Program-made: the position numbers and the translations under genes
Shown: positions 1 through 9,700 of the stretch, piece after piece
Numbering within the stretch: position 1 is the stretch's first letter
How the letters are laid out: every line of letters begins with the position of its first letter
The notes under the pieces: generated by a model
Databases searched by the model: none
What the model was told of the DNA's origin: nothing
What the model saw: the letters and a program-made list of their open reading frames with translations, nothing else
Source of the DNA: a virus
IMG/VR virus record: IMGVR_UViG_3300020474_000010
Location: 1-63,316 of that record
Reading direction: 5' to 3' (one strand)
Length of the DNA stretch: 63,316 nt

Positions 1-992
1 CATATGTGAATTCTTCCTTCTTCTAGATTAGAATTATACCTGAGCGCTCCTGGGAAGTTCCTCCTTGAACCTTGTGATTTATTACTATATGCTTCGTTTG
101 CTCCACCTGTTACAGCAAAGAGTCCAGTACCTGTTTGTCCAAATGTAGGTTTAAATCTTTCAGATACTTCACCACGGAATCCAACAATAACTCCAGTTCC
201 AATCCATTCATACCTATTGATAGGCATATCAGGGATTCCTGTAGCAGTAGTCCTTGTTTGATAGCGTAAACCAGTTTCCTTACGCTCACCTAATGTAAAC
301 TTACCTCTAGCTGCTTCTACTGTTTGTGTATCATGAACAGTTCTGCGTCTCTGTCCAAATACTATAGAACCGTGGTCGTCCTCTCCCTCGCTGAAAGGTT
401 CTGTAATGCTTCCGCTATCTGGAGTTGGAAATGGGTCTACACCTGTACCCAGAAGCGCTTTTTGATTTTGTAGATAACCCTCGTGTAAGGGTTCTATAGT
501 TCCATAGTCTTCATCTGATAATAGTAGATCAGAATCGGTATTATAAGATGCGTTGAATATTTCTACCGCCGCACCATCAAATGCAGGTCCACCTGAACCA
601 ACCCAGAATGCGGAACTTCGTTCCATACCATCAGACATCTCGAATATGGTTCCTGAACCAATCCAGATACGTTTGAGTGACTGCCCAGCGATACCAGACG
701 CTGCGATACTACCAGAACCGAGATAACTCGTCCTAGCAAATGCTTCGTTCGTTGTAGAGGTCATAGACGCAACAGCGCCCATAGGTGTAATACTTTGATT
801 TACAATCTCTCCTCTATCTCCATCAATATTACTTTCTGCTAGGAGGGGAGTATTTGTTAATAAATTTGTTGGTGTTGCTGTAAGGTCTCCGTAATCTGCT
901 GTAGTTCCAGACGCAGAAATTTGACCTAAGTTTTCTGTCTCAAACGTTAGGTCTAGATCTGTATTCGTATCAGCATATACGTAGTTCGCCAT
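1..992 (-). CDS. virion structural protein, N-terminal part (runs off left edge)
   Basis: The frame is open from ATG at 992 to the window edge (330 residues), so only the N-terminal part is seen. It starts MANYVYADTNTDLDLTFETE and is rich in Gly, Ser and Thr, with several GSG turns and no membrane segment, as in secreted or virion beta-proteins. It is the last gene visible in the baseplate/fibre block and follows a strong terminator at 1001-1032. I do not recognise a named family; a virion component is inferred from context and composition. Confidence 0.75.
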   Translation of the reverse strand, partial: MANYVYADTNTDLDLTFETENLGQISASGTTADYGDLTATPTNLLTNTPLLAESNIDGDRGEIVNQSITPMGAVASMTSTTNEAFARTSYLGSGSIAASGIAGQSLKRIWIGSGTIFEMSDGMERSSAFWVGSGGPAFDGAAVEIFNASYNTDSDLLLSDEDYGTIEPLHEGYLQNQKALLGTGVDPFPTPDSGSITEPFSEGEDDHGSIVFGQRRRTVHDTQTVEAARGKFTLGERKETGLRYQTRTTATGIPDMPINRYEWIGTGVIVGFRGEVSERFKPTFGQTGTGLFAVTGGANEAYSNKSQGSRRNFPGALRYNSNLEEGRIHI

Positions 993-1000
993 ACAGTATC

Positions 1001-1032
1001 AAAAAAATAGGGGGACTATAAACAAGTCCCCC
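1001..1032 (-). terminator. intrinsic terminator after the 344-residue gene
   Basis: A perfect 8-bp stem (1010-1017 with 1025-1032, GGGGGACT/AGTCCCCC) with a 7-base loop is followed on the minus strand by a run of seven T. It lies between the stop at 1065 and the ATG at 992, so the 992 gene needs its own promoter or read-through. A weak late-like CATAAATT lies at about 1037-1044. Confidence 0.85.
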
Positions 1033-1064
1033 ACTGAATTTATGATATAAAGAAAAGTCAGATA

Positions 1065-2099
1065 TCAGTCGAGACTGATGTTTAGAGTAACTTTAATTTG
1101 GTCACCGTTGTTCTGAATTGGATATGGACCATTTGTAAATCTTTCAGCGAACATTATGCTGCTATAAAGAGTTAGGTTACCAGTTCCATCAAGAGCAGGT
1201 GTAGTCTCGAATGTAGTACCTGAAGGAGTACTAAAGATAGTGTATGTATTTTCTGTAGTTGTAGTATTAGAAGAACCACGAGCAACGTAAATAACGTCTC
1301 CTGCCTGTAAACTATGCGCTGCACTTGTAGTGACTACAGTATAGTTTAGGTTGATTGTAGGATCAGTCGCTGCCTGAATGTTATCAGTAAGAAGAACAGC
1401 AACGTTACTAGAATCGCAAAGATAGATTCTACGAGTTGCACGGTCAATTCCTCCAACAAATACACCACTTGCTGCAATAGCACTAGTTGTTGCTGCACTA
1501 ACTTGCATACCAAGAGTAACATTGTCCATGATGGATGCAGTGTTAGGCAATGTGATGTAATCTTGTCCGATAACACCGATACATGGAGAACCAGAACTAC
1601 CTTTGTTGATAGTAGCGGCAGCAGCACCAGAAGCAGCATCAACAACACCATGTACTGAAACAGGCATGTCGTTTGCTCTTACAATATAGTAACCGTAGAT
1701 ATTACCAGCGGCACTAGTGAAGGTAAATGTCTGTTCGGGATATGTAGCAGTAGTTACAACGTTAGCAGAAGAGTCTTGGTTGATTTTCCAGCGAGCACCG
1801 TTTAGGAGAATACCATACTGAGCAGTGTAGTCGTAGCGAGCTTCAGTTCTGTTGTTAACAGCTAAAGGATAACCAGTTGAAGATGCACTACCGTACCCGT
1901 TGGTATTACCATTAGCATATGGTTCATAGTATGCAGTTGCAGAAGGAACGTCTCCCTCAGCAGGTGTTGTGTCGCTGCTATACAGCTTTAGAATTAGATC
2001 ACGGGGAGCATTATCCTCACGATCAAGAACATGATTGTTGTTATTAATTAGATAACGAAGCGACTCAAGTTCGCCAATATTAGGTACTAGCAGTGCCAT
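1065..2099 (-). CDS. virion structural protein, 344 aa
   Basis: The N-terminus reads VPNIGELESLRYLINN, then a long Ser/Thr/Ala-rich beta-type body. There is no membrane segment or enzyme motif. It is preceded by a late promoter TATAAATA (2140-2147) about 40 bases before the ATG and followed by a strong terminator, so it seems to be a separate late unit. I take it as a virion protein from composition and position beside the baseplate genes; exact role unknown. Confidence 0.8.
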   Translation of the reverse strand: MALLVPNIGELESLRYLINNNNHVLDREDNAPRDLILKLYSSDTTPAEGDVPSATAYYEPYANGNTNGYGSASSTGYPLAVNNRTEARYDYTAQYGILLNGARWKINQDSSANVVTTATYPEQTFTFTSAAGNIYGYYIVRANDMPVSVHGVVDAASGAAAATINKGSSGSPCIGVIGQDYITLPNTASIMDNVTLGMQVSAATTSAIAASGVFVGGIDRATRRIYLCDSSNVAVLLTDNIQAATDPTINLNYTVVTTSAAHSLQAGDVIYVARGSSNTTTTENTYTIFSTPSGTTFETTPALDGTGNLTLYSSIMFAERFTNGPYPIQNNGDQIKVTLNISLD

Positions 2100-2139
2100 T
2101 TAACTTAACTCCGATGTTTGTGTTGTGCTTGCTTACGTT

Positions 2140-2147
2140 TATTTATA
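2140..2147 (-). promoter_or_regulatory. late promoter TATAAATA
   Basis: This is an exact T4-type late promoter core on the minus strand, about 40 bases before the ATG at 2099. A second variant, GATAAATA, lies at 2166-2173 over the end of the upstream gene. Confidence 0.75.
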
Positions 2148-2171
2148 AATCTTTCAACCGTAAATTATTTA

Positions 2172-2882
2172 TCATAACAAGACTTTCAGACCGACCATAA
2201 ATCTTCTAATGATCGTCACGCCTTGTACTTTGAATCTTAGGATGTCTCCTGCGATCAAATTTTTGTCCCATAATGTTAGGTTATCGTTAGTTCCTTTTAA
2301 ATTTCCTGCAATGATAGTAGGATAGTCCGTACTAACAATTGAAGAAAAACCATTTGGATAATCGTTATAACTGCATTTCTCAATATCTAATCTGAGAAAT
2401 CCAACGACATCACCAACGACAGTCCATGTATCGATTTGTCCTGTAACATCTATTTGTAATTCACCTTTGGTTCCAGCAGTCATATCCATAGATCCACTAC
2501 TATGAACAAAATTAATTGTTCTCGTTAGATCTGCAGTTGTTGCTAAAGCAACAATGAAAACTTTATCTCCTACAGAAGGAGCAGTACTAAAAGCAATTTG
2601 ATTGTTAGTTACTGAATAATCAACACCTGGGTGTTGAACTGCACCATTTACAGAAACAATGATTTGACTAGAGTCAGTTGGAACATATGTCTCGTTACTA
2701 GCTGTTAAATTAAAAACAGTTTGAGAATTGTTGAACTGACTAGTAAAGTCATCCAGAACAATATTATTATTCTGTAGATATTTAGCGGGTATATCATAGG
2801 TAACACCAACCGCATACTTTTTCTGCGCAGGAGTAACTACATTGTAGTTAGAATTCTGTACACTGACGTTATACGTAGGCAT
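2172..2882 (-). CDS. virion/tail-fibre-type structural protein, 236 aa
   Basis: Residues about 55-110 carry a motif common in phage tail proteins: F-N-L, then VSVNGAVQHPGVDYSV, then FSTAPSVGDKVFIVAL. The rest is beta-rich without enzyme motifs. The start at 2882 shares one base with the stop of the 111-residue gene (TAATG-type junction), implying translational coupling. Role inferred: a small tail or fibre component. Confidence 0.8.
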   Translation of the reverse strand: MPTYNVSVQNSNYNVVTPAQKKYAVGVTYDIPAKYLQNNNIVLDDFTSQFNNSQTVFNLTASNETYVPTDSSQIIVSVNGAVQHPGVDYSVTNNQIAFSTAPSVGDKVFIVALATTADLTRTINFVHSSGSMDMTAGTKGELQIDVTGQIDTWTVVGDVVGFLRLDIEKCSYNDYPNGFSSIVSTDYPTIIAGNLKGTNDNLTLWDKNLIAGDILRFKVQGVTIIRRFMVGLKVLL

Positions 2883-3217
2883 CAGGATACTCCTGGGGTT
2901 ACTTCTATAATTCCTTCAATGACTCTTGACTTAGTTCCTGATGGAGCAGTCAAAAGTATATCATAAACATATCTTCGGGCTTCTAATGCAGCAGTTGTTG
3001 CATTTGCTAAAGATATTGATAAGGCACCATTATATCTATCTGGGTAATCGACAACAAAGTCAGTTGCAGTAGATGATGTGTAACTTCTTCTTAGCTTAGC
3101 AACAGCGGTATATCCAGTAAGATTCAAAGGGGTAGTGTTCGCTTCGTTCTGGATGTTGAACGTTGCAGCGAAATCTGTACCCTTCTCGCAAATCAAATTT
3201 ATAGGTATTGCCGCCAT
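2882..3217 (-). CDS. virion structural protein, 111 aa
   Basis: A small soluble protein with the pattern LNLTGYTAVAKLRRS, then RRYVYDILL and EGIIEVTPGV. This single beta-sandwich-like pattern recurs in virion proteins of T4-like cyanophages as I remember them. It is coupled to the 236-residue gene downstream and preceded by a terminator whose loop contains a late-promoter-like CTAAATA. Exact function unknown. Confidence 0.75.
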   Translation of the reverse strand: MAAIPINLICEKGTDFAATFNIQNEANTTPLNLTGYTAVAKLRRSYTSSTATDFVVDYPDRYNGALSISLANATTAALEARRYVYDILLTAPSGTKSRVIEGIIEVTPGVS

Positions 3218-3223
3218 TAGTCT

Positions 3224-3254
3224 AAAATAAAACCCCCCACTATTTAGCGAGGGG
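3224..3254 (-). terminator. terminator with late-promoter core in its loop
   Basis: An 8-bp stem (3233-3240 with 3247-3254) includes two G-U pairs that are valid only on the minus-strand RNA. The loop is 6 bases and the 3' side is a TTTTATTTT tract. CTAAATA (3241-3247) overlaps the loop, about 24 bases before the ATG at 3217, so the site may both end one transcript and start the next. Confidence 0.7.
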
Positions 3255-3262
3255 AAAACTCG

Positions 3263-3490
3263 TTATGCTGGTTCTACACTTGCTGGTGTACCTGCTGCCT
3301 CTCCGTCTGTGTGTTCATGATCTTTGTTCTGTTCTTCTAACAGAGCAAGAGTTTCTAAACCACCAACTAGTTTTGTGCGGTACTCGTTAAGTTTAACCAG
3401 TTCTTCTTTTACTTTCGTAATTTTTGTATCGGCATCTTTGAGTTGTGCCTCAAATTCACCTTTCAGTTTTGTTGTATCTGTGCAAGACAT
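3263..3490 (-). CDS. small coiled-coil protein, 75 aa
   Basis: Residues about 8-55 form a heptad-rich helix with many Lys and Glu (from KLKGEFEAQLKDADTKITKV onward), followed by an acidic, His-containing disordered tail. It sits between the giant DUF4815-type gene's small partner and the terminator at 3224-3254. A structural or chaperone role is possible, but no family is recognised. Confidence 0.7.
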   Translation of the reverse strand: MSCTDTTKLKGEFEAQLKDADTKITKVKEELVKLNEYRTKLVGGLETLALLEEQNKDHEHTDGEAAGTPASVEPA

Positions 3491-3496
3491 AATAAT

Positions 3497-3703
3497 TCAT
3501 GAATAGTCTGATCTATTTATTATAGCACGTAAAAGCGATCTGAGCTCAGTTATTTCATCTTTGAGATTTTTTAGTTCCTGATCCTGAAGTTCCTGTCTAA
3601 CTCTAGAAGCTCTTACTTTTTCAAATAACTTTGTATCTTTATTAACTATAGCATTTGTATTGGGGTCTCTATACAGACCATCTTCGCCTTCAACCTTGTA
3701 CAT
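3497..3703 (-). CDS. small conserved coiled-coil protein, 68 aa
   Basis: It begins MYKVEGEDGLYRDPNTNAI and continues with a charged coiled coil (residues about 28-60). The ATG at 3703 overlaps the end of the 2,717-residue gene, so it is translationally coupled to that virion protein and may assist or decorate it. A TATAAT/AATAAATA element (3514-3521) inside its 3' end may drive the 75-residue gene. Confidence 0.75.
   Translation of the reverse strand: MYKVEGEDGLYRDPNTNAIVNKDTKLFEKVRASRVRQELQDQELKNLKDEITELRSLLRAIINRSDYS
3514..3521 (-). promoter_or_regulatory. candidate promoter (AATAAATA within TATAATAAATAG)
   Basis: The minus strand reads CTATAATAAATAG, combining a sigma70 -10 and a late-type core, 23 bases before the ATG at 3490 and inside the end of the upstream coding region. 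Confidence 0.4.
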
Positions 3704-6700
3704 TAGAAACTCGCCACCGCTCTCAGGTCTTGTACCTTAGGTACGTATGCTGGATTATCAGATTCCATAATAACTTTAACTGCAAATGATGTAAACTCTG
3801 GTAAATTACTTACACTGAATGGTAATTGTTGATAAGAATCTTGTTTTTCAAAGAGACCTGAGATCTCATTTTCTGCAGATGCTTCAATATCAATATCTGG
3901 TATACCTGTAATGTTAAAGAATGCCCACTCAATATCATCAAAGTTCTGTTCACTAGATGATTCTTTAATTTTGTAAAGGACTTTAATATTAGATACTTCT
4001 CTAATATTTGCTGTTAATTTAACATCAATAGTTGTTCCTGGATTCTCTAGAGAAATTTCTTTTGTTATGTACTTAGAAACACCAGATGTATTTTTAGATC
4101 TGTTTTCAGCAACAAATTCAACACCAGCAGTATAACCTACCGTCTTAACAATCCACCAATCATTTGTATTTGATGCTTGATTTACATACTGAACTGCATC
4201 TCCAACACGGAAAACGTCAGGTAACTGACTTGTAGGTGTTGCGTTTCTAGTAAATGCAGAACCACCTGTTACAGCAGCAGTGAAATCTCCATTGATTGCT
4301 TCTTTATCATTGAATACAGTCAATACCTGTGACTGTGCATCCCAGTCAACAATGTTACCACTTATCTTATCAAGATATAATTCATCATCAGCGATAGAAG
4401 AACTTTGTGATAGGTTGTATGCATTCAATGTAGTATTGATACTAAAGGATGGTTTAACTTCAGTTGCTCCAGAGTTTGTGATTGTAACACCAGTTAAAGA
4501 AGTCTGAGTAGAGAAAGTCAATGCTTCAGATGCTTTGAATTGTCCGCTATTTCTTAACTGTACAGTTACAGTATTAGTAGATGTATCCCATGCTAGGACT
4601 TTACCACTACCACCTTTCAAACCAGCAACCTCAGATGTATTAGTATTTGTTGTAGAATCAACTGTCTGACCTACATCTATATCAGTACCACTGTTTCCAG
4701 TAATAGCAAATTCATAAATTTTATAGAACTCTAAGAGTTGATTCTGTCTACCATATCTCTTTTCAGTTCCTACAGCAGATTCGATTCTATTACTAATAGT
4801 TTTAACAGAACTAGTTCTTAGATCAATAACTGGAGATAGATTAGATATATCAGATGATAGATCTAGTTTGTATACTAGTGAATTGGATAGACCATTGTAT
4901 AGTTCATTAACACGAGAAGCAACTACTTTTTGATTGATAAAGTAATGCTCTTGTTTGATGAAAGTTTTTTCGTATCCAGTTTGTGAATATGATGCATAGT
5001 TTACAGGTCCATTATCAATAGGAATAATATTAGTTGTTTTTACAGAAGAACTAATCTTAGTCTCTTTAAATGAAAGGTAACCAATATCAGCATATAGTTT
5101 TTCAAACTTTCTGTTATTAGAAACTAAACCTGCAACACCACCACCAATATCGTTAGAACTTGCTTCTGTAGGTGATACAATATTGAAACTATCAACACCA
5201 ACATTTTCTACTTGGAATAGATTAGTATTAATTGTAGACGCTGCAACACCACCTGTATCGCCTACACCTTTAAAGAATACGTAAGACTTACCACCTTCTT
5301 CAAAACCATGATCTCTATGATGGACACGAACATACTTATTGTTTCCTCTAAATTTCTTCAGTGTAGCACTACTGAACGCTTCACTACTTGTAGAAACAGG
5401 ATCAAGACTCATTGTTTCAAATCCAAGTTGATCGTTTGTTAGTAAGACACTAGCAGTTCTAGAATTATCAAACTCTGCACGCATTAAAGTAAACTTAATA
5501 TCTTCTCTAAGATCTTCTGTCCAACTTTCTACGTTTTGAGATCTGAATACAGATCCAAGACCAGAGATAGGAGTAACAGTTCCAGATCCAGAAACAGCAC
5601 CAACTTCTGATGCCCAAACTTCATACTCAGTAGAATCAGTTTCTACAACAAATGCATACTCAGCATTATTTTGTAAATATACTGGATATTCAAAATTAAA
5701 TACAGTTCCTATACTTCCTTGTACATCTGTTGAAAGATTTGTAGCAACACCCATTGATACACCAGGAGTATCGATATCAACAACACTTTGAATAGAGGCA
5801 CCTGCATTTCCTGAACCAGTACCATTGATTACAATAGATGGAGCACTAGTATATCCAGAACCAGAAATTGATACTTCTGAATTATAAATTTTACCACCAG
5901 AAACACCTAGACTGCCTGTAGCAGTTGTACCACCTGGTAATTGAGGACTTTCAATAACCATTGAAGCAGTATCATAATTTGTACCAGTTGCTAGAACTTT
6001 AAGATCAACCAACTTACCAGAGTCTCTAGCAATAGTCAGAGAAATTGTAGTGTTGTTTGTATTGTTTGCTAGTGTTAAAGATGGTACAGTTAATACTTCT
6101 CCAGCACTAAAGTTTGAACCATTATTATTAGAAAGAACTAAGGTATAAACCTGATCTGCAGAAAGAGGAATCTTATCTGCTGACCCTGGTAGTACTTCTG
6201 TACCAGTCCTATCAAATACTTTATAGACAGGACCAGATGCACCAGAAATAGATCCAATAATAGTTTCTGCAATTTCAATAGATGCATCTTGAGAAATGAA
6301 TACTTTTAATTTTGTTTCTGGAGCAATAGTAGATTCAGTACCAGGAATAATTGATTTCCCTGGTTTTCCACTAGCAGTGTTTGTTAGATATGTTCTAACT
6401 GGAACTTTAAGATCTTTTTTGTTAAAGAACAGTTTGATACCAGTTACAAAACATCCACCGTCTAAATTTTCAACCTTAAAGGTTTGTGTTAACGGAGAAG
6501 GTTTCTTACTTGATCCAGTGTCTGTATCAACAATTTGTTTTCCTTCATTTGTTTTGAGATTTGCAGGGAGTGTAGAAGTAACTGTAGATGTACTTGTAGG
6601 AAGGACTCCTGTTGGGTAATATTTGACTTCGGTAAATGTTTCGACATTCTCCTTAGGTTGGTCAGTTGAACTAGATGTGAATCTAATGGTTTTTTCGCCC

Positions 6701-9700
6701 ACAGTAAACTGCAGTTGTTCTGCATTTGTGTCGTACTGTGTATTGTAGATATAATTATTCCAAGTGCTACCTTGAACTGGTGGGTATCCATTTGGTATTA
6801 GAATTAATCCACTAGCATTACCAGCATCATCTGTGGTAATAGCAGAACCAAATGTAGACAATGAGTTACCAGCAACTCCACTATATCTAAGATCAGCATT
6901 AGTCCACCTAGAAATATCTCTTCCTTCAAGGAAAGGATATATTCTAGTATTAGGTTTCATTCTACGAACATTAAATTTAATTGCTTTAGATCTAGCAAAC
7001 TGTTGTAGAGAACTAGCAATAGCAGTTTCACCAATTACTTTGGTTTGTATACCTTTACCAGTCTCATTATTTTGAGGACTAATATTAGATGAACTTCCTA
7101 CATTAGCAATCTGTACAGAAGAAGTAACTGCATCAGAGTTTATTTCTGATAGAGAATTAATATTAAAGAAGTTTTGATCAGATCCTACCCAATTAACAGC
7201 ATAAGAATTATAGATGCTGGAATACGCTTCCCTTACATTATCCTTTGCTAAGAAAATTGTATAGAGTTGTGTATTATTATCTGTAATTAAAGGAGCATCA
7301 GTATTTTCATACCAAGAATCAACAGGTGCATCTAGAGATGCGTCACCCACATATTGAATAACAACAAATGGATTTGGATTGATCTTCTTAGTTGCGAATG
7401 GGTTTTCGAGGAGAGTTAATTCACTGTAAGGTAGAGTTAGAACGTCACCGTTTCTAACATAACCTGCTACAACTCTCTCATCTTCCTTAGTATTAACTTC
7501 TGTTAGATCAATACTATCTTCTCTTGCTTGTGATCTTAGTACAGACTGTTTAGTATCAATAGAACACTTATAGTCAATAGAACTTACTTTACCAACTTTA
7601 TGAGTTTCAAAATTATCTACAACAAAACCACTTTTAAATCTTTCAAATCCACTAGCATCTTTGATCTGCATGTTTAATGCTTGCTGCTCAAGAACACTAA
7701 GAAGTGTGTAATATTCTAGTCTTTCTACACGCTTTTCTAGTTTGCCGATATCACGCATTGTATAACGCTTGTTATCAACAGGTATAGTACGAACATCTTT
7801 GCTAGTAGTTGTGTACGCAGGGATATAAAGATATGCAAGTGCAATTGCATCATCTACCAATTCAGGTTTAGATGGGTTAAGTGATGAGTTACCTTCTTTA
7901 ACTAAGAATTCTCCCTTCTTGTTTAAGAATAGACCATCTATTCTATCTAAGTATTGACTCTGATAGAATGAAATTGTATATTGTAAATTAGTATCTGCTG
8001 CTGGGCATGCTGTTACAACACCACCCTCTCCATTGAATTCATTAAAGATATTTCTAGCAAAGTTAGACTGATCTTGGAATCCAGTGATTGTTGCTGCAGT
8101 ATCAACTTTTGGTCTGAAATCAATAACATCTCTTAGGTTTGTTACACCATAAACAGAAGAGTTGAATGTTGGAATCTCATCTGCAGTAACACCTGCCTCA
8201 TGAATATAAGAATCAACAACACAGAAATCTCCAGAAGAATGATCAAAATAATCAAACGAAATTAATATCTGACCTGTTGGATTATTAAATCCAGGTTTTA
8301 GAACAATTCTAGAAACATCATAGAAAGTGTCTCTTTGACCATCGTCAAATGTATATCTGTTTGTAACGTCAGTACCACTAATCAATGTACCTGCACTATC
8401 AATCTGTGGAGGTGCAGTAGTAGAACCTTCGTAAATGTAGTTAAGTTTAATTACATCAGAATATGAGATTGTATTAATCTCTGATGCATCCTGATCCTGT
8501 CCTCTGATAGGAATGACTCTATCACCAGCAGGAGTAATTACAACTTTTTTATTTCTAATAACAGTCTTTAGTCTAGGACGTGCCTTAGTAACTTCTAAAG
8601 TTGCTGTTAATTTTAGTTTAGGATATGTAGATCCACCAGACAATGAACCAAAGTAAGTAGATGATAGAGTAACTGTAACACTACCTGCAGTTAGACCTGT
8701 AGTTGTATCTGTAGAAGCTGCTACAGAAACTGCATCGGTTGGAACATAAACAACATCACCAGTTTCAACAGAGGTTGCATTACCTTTGTCTAGTACAGTA
8801 AGAAGGAAATGTTCTTCACTGAAAGATACAAATTTTTGAGTACCAAATTCAAGTTGTGCTTTAAATGTAATTTGACCACCTGAAGTAGAAGAATCTAATA
8901 CAAAATCTTTTCTAGCATAATACTTGAGAGCAGTATCATCAGTTCCTTTAACAAGAGACTTAATTTGCTTACTACCAGTTGGGAAAATTAAAGAAGACTT
9001 GGATACATTGTCTACTTTGGGTCTCACTCTGAGAACAGTAGTAGACGCAACGTTTTCTGGAAGTAAAGAATCTAAGTAAACTCTAGATTTTTTAACACCT
9101 TCAGGTTTTGTTGCTTGCTGTACAACTGCTTTTACTAGATTATTGTTAGTATCAGAGAATTGTACAATATCACCTTGTATTAAGAATTTGGATGCATCTC
9201 CTCCAAAACCTGTACACTCAACAAATGAATTACCTTGAGAACCACTGAATGTAAAGTCAGTTACGTTAGTAGATGTAATGTAAGAAGATCTAGTAAACTC
9301 AATATCAGAAGTAAACAGATTAGGTGCTTGTGCCCCTGCAGGAGCAACACCAAATCTAGAACTCATTGACTTAACATTTTGTGGTGTATAAGTTAGTACA
9401 ACATCTTGGAATAAAACTGCTCTAATAACAGCAGCATTACTGGAAGAAAATGTAGTAGATGTAGTTGTGATAGCTACAGAAGGTGGTTGAGCATACTCAA
9501 CTGAAACTCCTCCTCTATCTTCAATAGAGAGTTTGTAAATACCATTACTAGGATCTAGATTTGGTTTTATAATTGCTGGATCATATTTAACACCATCTAT
9601 AACTGCAGCAGTAAGACCACCATAGTTAATACCTCTAGAATCAACAACAAAATGAGATACTGTATTTTCTTTTGCAATTCTTAGAGAGTTACCTGCTTCA

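Noticed and set aside
4280-7075. Plus-strand open frames (75-107 aa) inside the DUF4815-type giant gene
   Set aside because: They lie opposite a continuous 2,717-residue frame with recognisable protein features, have no start context and look like codon-pattern shadows.
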